Positions 33,202 to 41,025 of a stretch of 64,000 nt of DNA are shown here, piece by piece. The DNA comes from JBDTSW01 sp963807385 (GTDB lineage: Bacteria; Actinomycetota; Thermoleophilia; Solirubrobacterales; 70-9): NCBI GenBank assembly GCA_963807385.1, contig CAWEBQ010000004.1:124001-188000 (forward strand). The letters run 5' to 3'. Made by a program: the position numbers and the translations under genes. Positions within the stretch are counted from its first letter, which is position 1; every line of letters starts with the position of its first letter. The notes below the pieces were generated by a model. That model worked only from the letters and a program-made list of their open reading frames with translations, was not told the origin of the DNA and did no database searches.

Positions 33202-33525
33202 CTATGGCCCGAACTTCGCGTTGCAGGCGTTGATCTTGTTGACGTCCGTGCCGGCCTTGTTGATGCAGTCGAAGAGCTTGTCGATGTCGGTCGAGCCCGA
33301 TGCCTTCTGGGCCTGCTTCACGGCCTTGTCGATGTCCTTCTGGGTATCGGGCGCGAAGTTGTCGAAGCCGTCGATCGACTCCGAGATCGTGTCGTTGATG
33401 TTCCCCGTGATGCTCTCGGTTGTGTCGAGCGCGGGCTTGACGAAGAAGAGATAGACCGCCGCCAGGATCGCCACGGTCGTGACGATCTTGATGATGGGAC
33501 TGATGATGGTGCCTGCGCCGATCAT
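33202..33525 (-). CDS. Membrane-anchored small protein with C-x13-C motif, paralogue 1
   Basis: A 107-residue protein. Residues 1-29 form one hydrophobic anchor (GAGTIISPIIKIVTTVAILAAVYLF), followed by a conserved VKPALDTTESITGNIND juxtamembrane segment. A charged helical region comes next, and then a C-terminal hairpin with Cys87 and Cys101 spaced as C-x3-AG-x-D-V-N-x-I-N-x-C. The next gene encodes a longer paralogue with the same N-terminus and motif. The cysteines probably form a disulfide outside the membrane. No known family; AGAAGA precedes the ATG. Function unknown. Confidence 0.7.
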   Translation of the reverse strand: MIGAGTIISPIIKIVTTVAILAAVYLFFVKPALDTTESITGNINDTISESIDGFDNFAPDTQKDIDKAVKQAQKASGSTDIDKLFDCINKAGTDVNKINACNAKFGP

Positions 33526-33606
33526 TTCTTCTGGTACCCCTGCTCCGCTCGCCGTCGGCGGGAACTGTAGTCGAGCGCGACGCTGTTGTCCACGACCACT
33601 AACCCG

Positions 33607-34146
33607 CTAACCGAAGAGGAGCTTGTCGGCGAGCTGCCTGCACTGACTCATCGGCTTCGCCTCGAACCTCGCCTTCTCGACGCAGCTTCTGACCTGTTCC
33701 GCCTCGCCGGTCCTTCCCTGACCGTCAAGGCTGTCCGCGTAGGAGACCGCGAAGTTGCGATTCGAAAGCACGCCCGAGGTGATCCGCTGGCCCAGGGCCT
33801 TGCACCGGTTCAGCCTGTTGATGTCGTCGCCGGCGTTCTTCGTGCAGGTCAGCACCGCCTTGGAGGCCTGGGTCCAGGGCTGCGAGCCGGCCAGCAGGCT
33901 GTTGGCGTAGGACGTCGCTGACTGGCGCGCCGACGAGATCTGGGCGGCGGACGCCTGGGCCTGAGCGTTGGCCGCGGCCTGGTTGCCCTGCTGCTGGGAG
34001 TTGGAGATGTTGCCCGAGACGTTCCTCGAGATGTTCTCCGTGGTGTCGAGGATCGGCCGGACCGCGAAGTAATAGACCGCCGCGAGAATGGCGATCGTCG
34101 TCACGACCTTGATGATGGGGCTGATGATGGTGCCGGCGCCGATCAA
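33607..34146 (-). CDS. Membrane-anchored protein with two C-x13-C motifs, paralogue 2
   Basis: A 179-residue paralogue of the neighbouring gene. The anchor MIGAGTIISPIIKVVTTIAI at 1-20 continues to about 28, and TTENISRNVSGNIS parallels the neighbour. A Gln/Ala-rich coiled region covers 50-75. Cys101-Cys115 repeats the C-x3-AG-x-D-I-N-x-L-N-x-C motif, and Cys155-Cys169 has the same 13-residue spacing. The TTG at 34144-34146 aligns exactly with the ATG of the paralogue and is taken as the start; the longer frame enters the opposite gene's promoter region. The pair arose by tandem duplication. Function unknown. Confidence 0.7.
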   Translation of the reverse strand: MIGAGTIISPIIKVVTTIAILAAVYYFAVRPILDTTENISRNVSGNISNSQQQGNQAAANAQAQASAAQISSARQSATSYANSLLAGSQPWTQASKAVLTCTKNAGDDINRLNRCKALGQRITSGVLSNRNFAVSYADSLDGQGRTGEAEQVRSCVEKARFEAKPMSQCRQLADKLLFG

Positions 34147-34261
34147 GGTGGCGGGAGTCTCGCAGAGACATACGACCCACTGGCACCGGGCGGAAAATGC
34201 GGGAACGATGCGGAAAGGGCGGCGGATCGCCAGGCGTCTCCGACTAACCTCAGCGGCAGCC

Positions 34262-36364
34262 GTGGCCAAGGACACCGAAAAGCTGATCCGCCAACTCTCG
34301 CTGATCTCTTTTCTGATGGCGAACGGCCGCCCGGTTTCTGCGCTGGAGATCAAGCGCGAGGTCGAGGGCTACAGCTCGATGAACGAGGACGCGTTCGCGC
34401 GGCGCTTCTACGCGGACCGGGCCGAGCTCGAGAGCCTGGGCATCACCTTGCAGGTCGAGAAGCCCTCGGAGGGGTTCTTCGAGGCCGAGCTCTACGCGCT
34501 GCCCCCGGAGAACTACTACCTGCCGCCGATCGAGTTCACCGATGGCGAGCTCGCGGCGCTCCGCACGGCCCTGGCGCTGCTCGACGGCGAGTTCGCCTAC
34601 GCGGAGCCCTTGCGGCTGGCGCTGCAGCAGGTCTCCTGGGGGCGCCCGAGCCCACTCACCGAGGGCGACGGCGCACCGATCGACGTGCGCCTCGCCGACC
34701 CCTCCACGGGCAAGGAGGTCTCGCAGCGGCTCGCGAAGATCGAGACGGCGATCTCCCGTCGTAAGACGATCGAGTTCTCGTACTACTCGCTCCAGCGGGA
34801 CGAGCTCTCAGACCGCAAGATCGACCCGTATCACCTGGTCTTCCGCGGGGGCCAGTTCTATCTGATCGGACACTCGCACGAGCGCGATGAGGTCCGCGTC
34901 TTCCGCCTCTCGCGGATCGACGGCAAGGTCTCCTACGCCACGAAGGCCGAGCACGACTTCTCGCCCCCCGAGGACTTCGACCGCCGCGACTACGCGTCGC
35001 GGTCGGACTGGCAGATGGGCGGGATCCAGGGCTCGGCGAAGGTCTTCCTTCGCGAGCGGATCGCGTGGTTGGTCGAGCGTGACTACTCCACCTACGGGAC
35101 CCTGCGCAAGGTGACCAAGGCCGACGGAGCCCTGGGGCGCGGGAGGATCTACGAGACCGACTACGCCTCCGGTCGGCAGCTCGTGTCGTGGGTGCTCAGC
35201 TGGCGCGAGAACGCCACGCTCCTCGAGCCCACCGAGCTCGCGAAGGAGGCGGCGGAACGTCTCGACCTGCTGCGCAACCGCCATCGCGGCGAGTTCGGCG
35301 TCGCGGATGTCGTCTCCAGGCCTCCCGTGGAGCCCAACGGCCGGGGCCGATCGAACGGACGCTCGGAATCGGTCATCCGCCCGGAGCGCTTCGCGCGCTT
35401 GGTGAGCCTGGCCGGCCTCCTCATCGGGTCGGCGCGCGAGGGAGGGAAGCTGCTGACGGCGCAGGTGCTCGACGACCTGAACGTCTCGCTTGATGAGCTG
35501 CGGGAGGACATCGATGTCCTGAACGTCGTCAACTTCGGCGGCGGGACCTACGTCCTCTACGCCGAGATCATCGGCGACGAGATCGAGGTCGATTCTGATA
35601 CCTACGGCGACAACTTCGCCCGCCCGGCCCGGCTGCTTCCACTGGAGGCGAAGGCGCTCGTCGCGGCGATCGACCTCTTCGGCGACCACCTGCCCCAGGC
35701 CGGCCTCGGTACCGCGCGGGAGAAGATCGTCGCGGCGCTGGGGCACGACCCTTCGCAGGAGGGCCTCCAGATCGCCCCCGGTCGCGGCGACGACCTCGAG
35801 GTCGTGAAGACGGTGCACCTCGCGATCCAGGAGCGCCGGCTCGTCGAGCTCGACTACTACAAGGAGAACGAGGACGAGTTCACCAAGCGGCGCGTCGAGC
35901 CCTACAACCTCGCCAAGGGGACCGACGGGTGGTATCTCGGCTGCTTCGACCTCGCGAGGCAGGACACCCGCCACTTCCGGCTTGACCGCATGAAGGGCGC
36001 AACCCTCACCGACGAGCGCTTCGAGCCCCGGGAGGGGATCGAGGAGCGGCTGGCCGAGCAGGAGTGGCTCGCGCGAGGCGAGGTCGCGACGGCGGGCGTC
36101 GCGCGGGTCTGGGTCGCACCCGAGCGGGCCCGCTGGCTACGGGAGGAACGGCGGGTCGTCGAGGAGCTGGCCGACGGAGGCGTCGTGGTCGAGATGCCCT
36201 ATGGATCGGTTGATTGGCTGGTCCGCGAGACGCTGAAGGGCGTTGGCGACCTCGTGGTGCTCGAGCCGGACGACGCGCGCGACGCCGTCGCCGCCGCGCT
36301 CAAGCCGCCTGGCCTCGATCCGCAGAGCTCTCGACCGCGTCCGCGAGTCCGTTCAGGTCGCTGA
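34262..36364 (+). CDS. pafBC: Fused PafB-PafC WYL-domain transcriptional regulator
   Basis: A 700-residue protein made of two tandem HTH-WYL units. The first has an HTH-like N-terminus (LIRQLSLISFLMANGRPVSA) and a WYL domain with IEFSYYSLQRDELSDRKIDPYHLVFRGGQFYLIGH. The second starts near 370 (RLVSLAGLLIGSAREGGKLLTAQVL) and has VELDYYKENEDEFTKRRVEPYNL and DGWYLGCFD. In mycobacteria PafB and PafC act as a heterodimer that activates the LexA-independent DNA-damage response; here both are one polypeptide. The start is a GTG giving MAKDTEKLI; an ATG at 34208 is an alternative. No pup or proteasome gene adjoins it. Confidence 0.88.
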   Translation: MAKDTEKLIRQLSLISFLMANGRPVSALEIKREVEGYSSMNEDAFARRFYADRAELESLGITLQVEKPSEGFFEAELYALPPENYYLPPIEFTDGELAALRTALALLDGEFAYAEPLRLALQQVSWGRPSPLTEGDGAPIDVRLADPSTGKEVSQRLAKIETAISRRKTIEFSYYSLQRDELSDRKIDPYHLVFRGGQFYLIGHSHERDEVRVFRLSRIDGKVSYATKAEHDFSPPEDFDRRDYASRSDWQMGGIQGSAKVFLRERIAWLVERDYSTYGTLRKVTKADGALGRGRIYETDYASGRQLVSWVLSWRENATLLEPTELAKEAAERLDLLRNRHRGEFGVADVVSRPPVEPNGRGRSNGRSESVIRPERFARLVSLAGLLIGSAREGGKLLTAQVLDDLNVSLDELREDIDVLNVVNFGGGTYVLYAEIIGDEIEVDSDTYGDNFARPARLLPLEAKALVAAIDLFGDHLPQAGLGTAREKIVAALGHDPSQEGLQIAPGRGDDLEVVKTVHLAIQERRLVELDYYKENEDEFTKRRVEPYNLAKGTDGWYLGCFDLARQDTRHFRLDRMKGATLTDERFEPREGIEERLAEQEWLARGEVATAGVARVWVAPERARWLREERRVVEELADGGVVVEMPYGSVDWLVRETLKGVGDLVVLEPDDARDAVAAALKPPGLDPQSSRPRPRVRSGR

Positions 36365-36402
36365 GCTCGACCGAGCGGGGTAGCTCCGAACACCGCTCAC
36401 CC

Positions 36403-37254
36403 GTGCGGCGAGCATATATTCGGCGCATCGACACCGCCCCCGGCCACGACGACATCCTCCGGATCGTCGCCCCGAACCCGGGGCCGATGACGCTTGAGGG
36501 CACCAACACCTACCTGGTGGGGTCAGGCCCCGCCTACGTAATCGACCCCGGCCCCGCGCACGAGGCGCACATCGAGGCCGTGCGGGCGGCCGGCCAGGCG
36601 CGGGGCGGTATCGAGGGGGTGCTGCTGACCCACTCGCACGCTGATCACTCGGCGGGGGTCGAGATGCTCGGGGCCCCGCTGCTCCACGGAATGGTCAGCG
36701 CGGGCGACGAAACCGCCCCGCCCCCGGCAAGTGTCCTGCCTGACCGGGACAGCGACCCGGTAGAACAGGACACTTCGCGGGGTGGCGGGCGGACTGGGCC
36801 CTTCACCCTTCTACCCAGCCCCGGCCACGCGGCTGATCATGTGTGCTTTACGCGGGAGACCGACCACGGTCGCGTCACCTTCTGCGGCGACCTCGTCCTC
36901 GGCCACGGCTCCTCGATCGTGCCGCCGCGCGCGATGGGCGGCTCCCTCGCCGACTACATGGCCTCGCTCGAGCGGCTCGCCTCGCTCGAGCCCACCCTCA
37001 TGTGCCCGGGCCACGGCCCGTGGATCACCGACCCCGCGGCCAGGATCGCCGAGTACGTAGCCCACCGTGCCGAGCGCGAGCGCAAGCTAATGGCCGCCCT
37101 CGACGGCGGCGTTCGCGAACACAACCGCCTGCTGGACGCCGGCTGGGACGACGTTCCGGCGCCGATGCGCCCCGCGGCCGCGGTGGCGATGCAGGCGCAT
37201 CTGGAGAAGCTCGAAGACGAGGGCCGGCTCCCGGACGGCATCCAGCCCGGATAA
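36403..37254 (+). CDS. MBL-fold metallo-hydrolase (LACTB2/glyoxalase-like) containing an in-frame repeat insert
   Basis: A 283-residue metallo-beta-lactamase-fold enzyme. GPMTLEGTNTYLVG is followed by the metal motif LLTHSHADHSAG (77-82). Further ligands are PSPGHAADHVCF, FCGDLVLGHGSS and CPGHGPW. The C-terminal helical part (RERKLMAALDGG, MRPAAAVAMQAHLEKLEDEG) is typical of LACTB2-like hydrolases. Residues about 106-129 (PPPASVLPDRDSDPVEQDTS) are unlike the family and are encoded by a palindromic repeat. The start is uncertain: the GTG at 36403 gives the most complete N-terminus; an ATG lies at 36487. Substrate unknown. Confidence 0.82.
   Translation: MRRAYIRRIDTAPGHDDILRIVAPNPGPMTLEGTNTYLVGSGPAYVIDPGPAHEAHIEAVRAAGQARGGIEGVLLTHSHADHSAGVEMLGAPLLHGMVSAGDETAPPPASVLPDRDSDPVEQDTSRGGGRTGPFTLLPSPGHAADHVCFTRETDHGRVTFCGDLVLGHGSSIVPPRAMGGSLADYMASLERLASLEPTLMCPGHGPWITDPAARIAEYVAHRAERERKLMAALDGGVREHNRLLDAGWDDVPAPMRPAAAVAMQAHLEKLEDEGRLPDGIQPG
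36727..36778. repeat. Palindromic repeat-like element inserted in frame in the MBL-fold gene
   Basis: Outer arms AAGTGTCCTG (36729-36738) and CAGGACACTT (36766-36775) and inner arms ACCGGG (36743-36748) and CCCGGT (36756-36761) form a 47-base hairpin. It falls between two conserved blocks of the protein and keeps the frame. Its form resembles REP/MITE-like genomic repeats; other copies cannot be checked here. Confidence 0.55.
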
Positions 37255-37310
37255 TCCGTCTTCATGGCCAGATCGCTGACCCCCAAGCGCCGCACGCCGA
37301 CAGGAGGTCG

Positions 37311-39686
37311 TTGATCCCCGGAGGAAACGTCTTCCGCAACGCCGGGCTCTTCACGGCCGGGTTCGCGACCCTGTCGGCGGCCGCTGCAGCGGGGCTTCGC
37401 TGGCAGCTCTTCAAGCGACCCCTCCCGCAGACGGAGGGGCGCGTCTCGGTCGACGGAATCGAGGGCCCGATCGAGATCAGCCGGGACCGCTGGGGCGTGC
37501 CGCACATCCGGGCCCGCGCTCGCCGGGATCTCTGGTTCGGGCAGGGATACTGCCTGGGCCAGGACCGCCTCTGGCAGCTTCATATCTACCGCGAGCTGGC
37601 CTGCGGCCGGATCTCGGCCTTCGGCGGGACCGCGGGACTGCCGGTCGACCGCCTGATGCGCACCCTGGGCCTCCACCGCACCGCGCTGCGGGAGGCCTCC
37701 CGGCTGGATGACGTGGTCGCCGATGGGCTGGCCGCCTACGCCGCCGGGATCAACGCGGCGGCCGCGGCGCGGCCTCTGCCCGCCGAGTTCCAGCTGCTTC
37801 GAGCCGGCTTCGAGCCGTGGCGCGCGGCCGACTCGCTGACCGTCGCCAAGCTCCTCGCGTTCGGCCTCTCGACGAACTGGGAGCGCGAGCTGCTGCGCGC
37901 GGACATGGCTCGAAGCCTCGGTGAGGAGCGGGCGATCAAGCTCGACCCGGGATACCCCGCGGGCCACCCGGTCGTGCTGGCGCCCGGCGAGGGCCATCCC
38001 GGCGACGGCCTGGCGGTCGCCGAGCAGATCGGGCGCCTGCGCCGGGATCTGGGGTTCGCCGTCGAGGCGACCGGGTCGAACAACTGGGCCGTCTCGGGCG
38101 AGCGGTCGGCGACCGGGCGCGCACTGATCGCAGGTGACCCGCACCTGCCGCCGAGCATGCCGGGCATCACCTACCAGGTGGGCCTCTACGAGGGCGATCG
38201 CTTCGCCCGCGGGGCTGCGCTCCCGGGGCTCCCGGGCGTGACTTTCGGGCAGAACAACGACGTGGTCTGGACGTTCACCAACGCGATGGCCGACGTCCTC
38301 GACCTGTACGTCGAGCGCATCGAGGGCGATAGCTACGAGTTCGAGGGCGAGCGCCGGCCCCTGGAGTTGATCGAGGAGGAGATCCCGGTGAAGGGCCGCG
38401 ACCCCGAGCGGCTCGTGGTCCGCCAGACGCACCACGGGCCGATCGTGAACGCGGCGCTCGGCGCCGACGATCACGAGCCGCTGGCGCTGAGCTGGGCGGC
38501 ACTTCATTTCCCCGGCGTGAGCGCGGCTAGCTTCGGCACCCTCGACCCGGCGAGCGGGCAGGACCTTCTGGAGCTCCTGGGTGACCAGGCGATGCCGGTT
38601 TCGAACCTCGTCTGGGCCGACCGTGACGGATCGATCGGCTACAAGACGATGGGGCGCCTGCCGATGCGCCGGGGCGACTGTCCCGACCTGCCGAAGCCGG
38701 GCTGGACCGGTGAGTACGAATGGGAGGGCTGGGTCCCCTACGAGGAGCTGCCCGAGCTCACGAACCCCGACGCCGGCTACATCGTCACGGCCAACAATCG
38801 GATCACCCCGGAAGACTTCCCGCACCATGTCTCCACCGACTACCTCGACGGCTACCGCGCCGAGCGCATCACCGAGCTCTTGGAGGCGTCGGAGCAGCAC
38901 GACCTCGACGGGTTCGCCGCGATGCAGATGGACCAACACTCGATACCCGGAGCGGAGACGGCCCGGCGCCTGGTCCGCCTGACGGCGCGCGACCAGCGGG
39001 AGACCGCGGCGATCGAGCGCCTGCGCAGCTGGGACGGCCGCATGAGCCCCGACTCGATCGCGGCGACGATCTACCAGGCCTTCACGCTGCGCTTCGCCCG
39101 GGAGGTCGCGAGGGCGGCCATCAACGATCGCGACCTCGCGGAGCGCTGGATGGACCGCGCCGACAACGGATTCATCGCCCACATCACCTCGCCCTGGCGC
39201 TGGCAGTCGCACCTGCTGGCACTCTGGGAGGAGGGCGATACCGAACTGATCGCCGGCGATTGGGACGAGCTGGCTCTCGACTCTCTGCGCGGGGCGATGG
39301 ACGAGCTGGCCGACCGCTTCGGGCCCGATTCCGCCGGCTGGCGATGGGGAAAGGTCCACGCCGTCGAGTTCCCGCACGCGCTGGGTGCCGCCAACCCGGT
39401 GCTGCGGCGGATCTTCAACCGCACGCTCGAGATCGGCGGCGCACAGGAGACGGTCTCGCAGGTCGGCTGGGACCCGAACGACCCCTTCGCCGCCATCTGG
39501 GCGCCCTGCTGGCGCATCGTGGCCGACCCGGCGGCGCCCGAGCGCTCGCGCTGGCAGGCGTTCACCGGGCAGTCGGGCCAGGTGGGGAGCCCGCACTACG
39601 ACGACCTGCAGGAGCACTGGGCCGCGGGCCGGACCCAGCCGATGACGGGCGAGGGCCCATGGCAGCTGCTGGTGCTAGAGCCATGA
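37311..39686 (+). CDS. Penicillin acylase-family Ntn hydrolase (penicillin amidase/acyl-homoserine lactone acylase-like)
   Basis: A 791-residue Ntn-hydrolase precursor. The N-terminal hydrophobic segment (AGLFTAGFATLSAAAAAGL, 11-29) may be a signal or anchor. The alpha part contains DRWGVPHIRA and GYCLGQDRLWQL. The nucleophile is Ser256 in ATGSNNWAVSG; autocleavage before Ser would free the beta chain, which carries AGDPHLPPSMPG and GVTFGQNNDVVWTFTN. Family members deacylate penicillins, acyl-homoserine lactones or other amides; the substrate is unknown. The start is the TTG with AGGAGG three bases upstream. It follows the MBL gene by 56 bases on the same strand. Confidence 0.9.
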   Translation: MIPGGNVFRNAGLFTAGFATLSAAAAAGLRWQLFKRPLPQTEGRVSVDGIEGPIEISRDRWGVPHIRARARRDLWFGQGYCLGQDRLWQLHIYRELACGRISAFGGTAGLPVDRLMRTLGLHRTALREASRLDDVVADGLAAYAAGINAAAAARPLPAEFQLLRAGFEPWRAADSLTVAKLLAFGLSTNWERELLRADMARSLGEERAIKLDPGYPAGHPVVLAPGEGHPGDGLAVAEQIGRLRRDLGFAVEATGSNNWAVSGERSATGRALIAGDPHLPPSMPGITYQVGLYEGDRFARGAALPGLPGVTFGQNNDVVWTFTNAMADVLDLYVERIEGDSYEFEGERRPLELIEEEIPVKGRDPERLVVRQTHHGPIVNAALGADDHEPLALSWAALHFPGVSAASFGTLDPASGQDLLELLGDQAMPVSNLVWADRDGSIGYKTMGRLPMRRGDCPDLPKPGWTGEYEWEGWVPYEELPELTNPDAGYIVTANNRITPEDFPHHVSTDYLDGYRAERITELLEASEQHDLDGFAAMQMDQHSIPGAETARRLVRLTARDQRETAAIERLRSWDGRMSPDSIAATIYQAFTLRFAREVARAAINDRDLAERWMDRADNGFIAHITSPWRWQSHLLALWEEGDTELIAGDWDELALDSLRGAMDELADRFGPDSAGWRWGKVHAVEFPHALGAANPVLRRIFNRTLEIGGAQETVSQVGWDPNDPFAAIWAPCWRIVADPAAPERSRWQAFTGQSGQVGSPHYDDLQEHWAAGRTQPMTGEGPWQLLVLEP

Positions 39687-39705
39687 GCCCGTCGCGCGCG
39701 CTGCC

Positions 39706-39711
39706 TACGAT
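39706..39711 (+). promoter_or_regulatory. -10-like hexamer of a leaderless start (small gene before the second NTase)
   Basis: TACGAT, six bases before the ATG at 39718. Confidence 0.45.
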
Positions 39712-39717
39712 CAGGCC

Positions 39718-40011
39718 ATGGGCGTTGACGATCTGACTGGGCTGCCGGGGTCGGAGATCGTGATCCCCGGTCTCGCCGACCTCGGGGCCGGGCGCGACTC
39801 GGTCGAGGCCTCCGCGGTGGCGATGGCGTCGAGACGGCTTCGCGCGGCCGGCCTCGACGTGCCCGACGGCGGCGGTGACGAGCCGGCCGCCCACCGGCTT
39901 TACCTGGGAATCGCAGCAGCGGGCGGTGGAGACCCGCATTCACGCTACAACGCCGTCGTCCGGCGGATCGTCAGTTTCTCTCGCGCCCTGGAGCATGCGC
40001 GCTCCCGCTGA
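39718..40011 (+). CDS. Small hypothetical protein paired with a nucleotidyltransferase
   Basis: A 97-residue acidic helical protein: LPGSEIVIPGLADLGAGRDS, SRRLRAAGLDVP, then a C-terminal PHSRYNAVVRRIVSFSRALEHARSR. The RYNAxVRRxxSFxxALE tail is the most distinctive part. I do not recognise a named domain, but the coding is convincing: it has a leaderless promoter signature and its last 17 bases overlap the next gene. By position it looks like the antitoxin or partner of the DUF6036-like nucleotidyltransferase. That role is inferred. Confidence 0.65.
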   Translation: MGVDDLTGLPGSEIVIPGLADLGAGRDSVEASAVAMASRRLRAAGLDVPDGGGDEPAAHRLYLGIAAAGGGDPHSRYNAVVRRIVSFSRALEHARSR

Positions 40012-40513
40012 CGCCGAGCGGATCCGGTCCATGGCCGCCGAGCTCGGCAAGGTCGCGCCGGAAGGCACGCGCATCTACCTCACCGGCGGCGCTACCGCTG
40101 TATTCGAGGGCTGGCGGACATCCACCGTCGACGTCGACCTGCGGGTCGAGCCCGATTCGGACGAGGTAATGCGACGCATCGCGACGCTGAAGGACGAGCT
40201 CGACCTCAACATCGAGCTCGCCTCGCCGGCGGACTTCCTGCCCGAGCTGCCGGGGTGGAGGGAGCGCTCGCGCTCGCGGTTCCGGGCGGGCACGGTCGAG
40301 ATCGCCGACTTCGACCTCTACTCCCAGGCGCTGTCCAAGATCGAGCGCGGCTTTGACCTGGACCTGGACGACGTGAGGGCGATGCTGGACTCGGACCTGG
40401 TCGAGCCGGACCGCCTGCGAGAGCTTCACGCCGAGATTGAGCCGCAGCTTCATCGATTCCCGGCGGTCGACGCTCGGGCGCTGCGGGCGAAGGTGGAGGC
40501 CGCGCTGTCGTGA
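39995..40513 (+). CDS. DUF6036-like nucleotidyltransferase-fold protein
   Basis: A 172-residue protein with an NTase core: TRIYLTGGATAVFEGWRTST at about 25-44, with GG at 31-32, then VDVDLRVEP with metal-binding Asp46 and Asp48. NIELASPADFLPELPGW and FDLYSQALSKIERGFDLDLDDVRAML follow, the helical element shared with AbiEii-type and DUF6036 proteins. It overlaps the preceding small gene by 17 bases and the following PPOX gene by GTGA. It is a toxin-antitoxin candidate, or a small-molecule or tRNA nucleotidyltransferase of unknown target. Confidence 0.75.
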   Translation: MRAPADAERIRSMAAELGKVAPEGTRIYLTGGATAVFEGWRTSTVDVDLRVEPDSDEVMRRIATLKDELDLNIELASPADFLPELPGWRERSRSRFRAGTVEIADFDLYSQALSKIERGFDLDLDDVRAMLDSDLVEPDRLRELHAEIEPQLHRFPAVDARALRAKVEAALS

Positions 40514-40977
40514 GCCGGCGGGATCAGATCCAGCTCTCCCAGGACGAGCAGCGTGAGCTGCTCGACGCGGAGCGCGTCGTCACCGTGGCCAGCCACGGCC
40601 CTCGCGGCTGGCCACACGTGATGCCTCTCTGGTACGTCCCGCGCGACGGCAGGATCTGGATCTGGACCTACGCGAAGTCCCAGAAGGTGAGAAACCTCGA
40701 GCGCGACGCGCGGGCCACGCTACTGGTCGAGACCGGCCACGAGTACTCGGAGCTGCGCGGCGCACAGATCGAGGCGAACGCGATCCTCCACCGCGACCAC
40801 GATGTGGTGTTCGAGTTCGCCAAAGCGCTGACCGTCCGCTACGCCGAGGGAATCGACTCCGTCGAGGGCGACGCCGCAGAAGCGCTGCGGGCCCAGGCGC
40901 CGAAGCGGGTTGCGATCGAGTTCGAGCCGGTCCGCACGGCCACGTGGGACCACCGCAAGCTGGGCGGCACGTACTAG
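40510..40977 (+). CDS. Pyridoxamine 5'-phosphate oxidase-family (PPOX/FDOR) protein
   Basis: A 155-residue split-barrel flavoprotein. It has VVTVASHGPRGWPHVMPLWYVPRDGRIWIWTYAKSQKVRNLERDARATLLVETG, the typical order of the PPOX superfamily core strands. The tail APKRVAIEFEPVRTATWDHRKLGGTY resembles F420- or FMN-binding FDORs. In actinobacteria many such proteins use coenzyme F420, so either flavin or F420 is possible. The GTG start overlaps the NTase stop by the GTGA arrangement. Substrate unknown. Confidence 0.82.
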   Translation: MSRRDQIQLSQDEQRELLDAERVVTVASHGPRGWPHVMPLWYVPRDGRIWIWTYAKSQKVRNLERDARATLLVETGHEYSELRGAQIEANAILHRDHDVVFEFAKALTVRYAEGIDSVEGDAAEALRAQAPKRVAIEFEPVRTATWDHRKLGGTY

Positions 40978-41025
40978 CCGCGCGTAACGCGCACCGGTGC
41001 CCGGCGGCTACCCTCCCGCGCTCCC

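Noticed and set aside
37264..37314. 16-codon leader-like ORF (MARSLTPKRRTPTGGR) before the penicillin-acylase gene
   Set aside because: It overlaps the ribosome site of the main gene, which could suggest a leader peptide, but there is no stem-loop or codon bias typical of attenuation; probably chance.
36954..39617. 887-codon open frame on the minus strand
   Set aside because: Antisense shadow of the MBL and penicillin-acylase genes; no recognisable domain and typical shadow composition.
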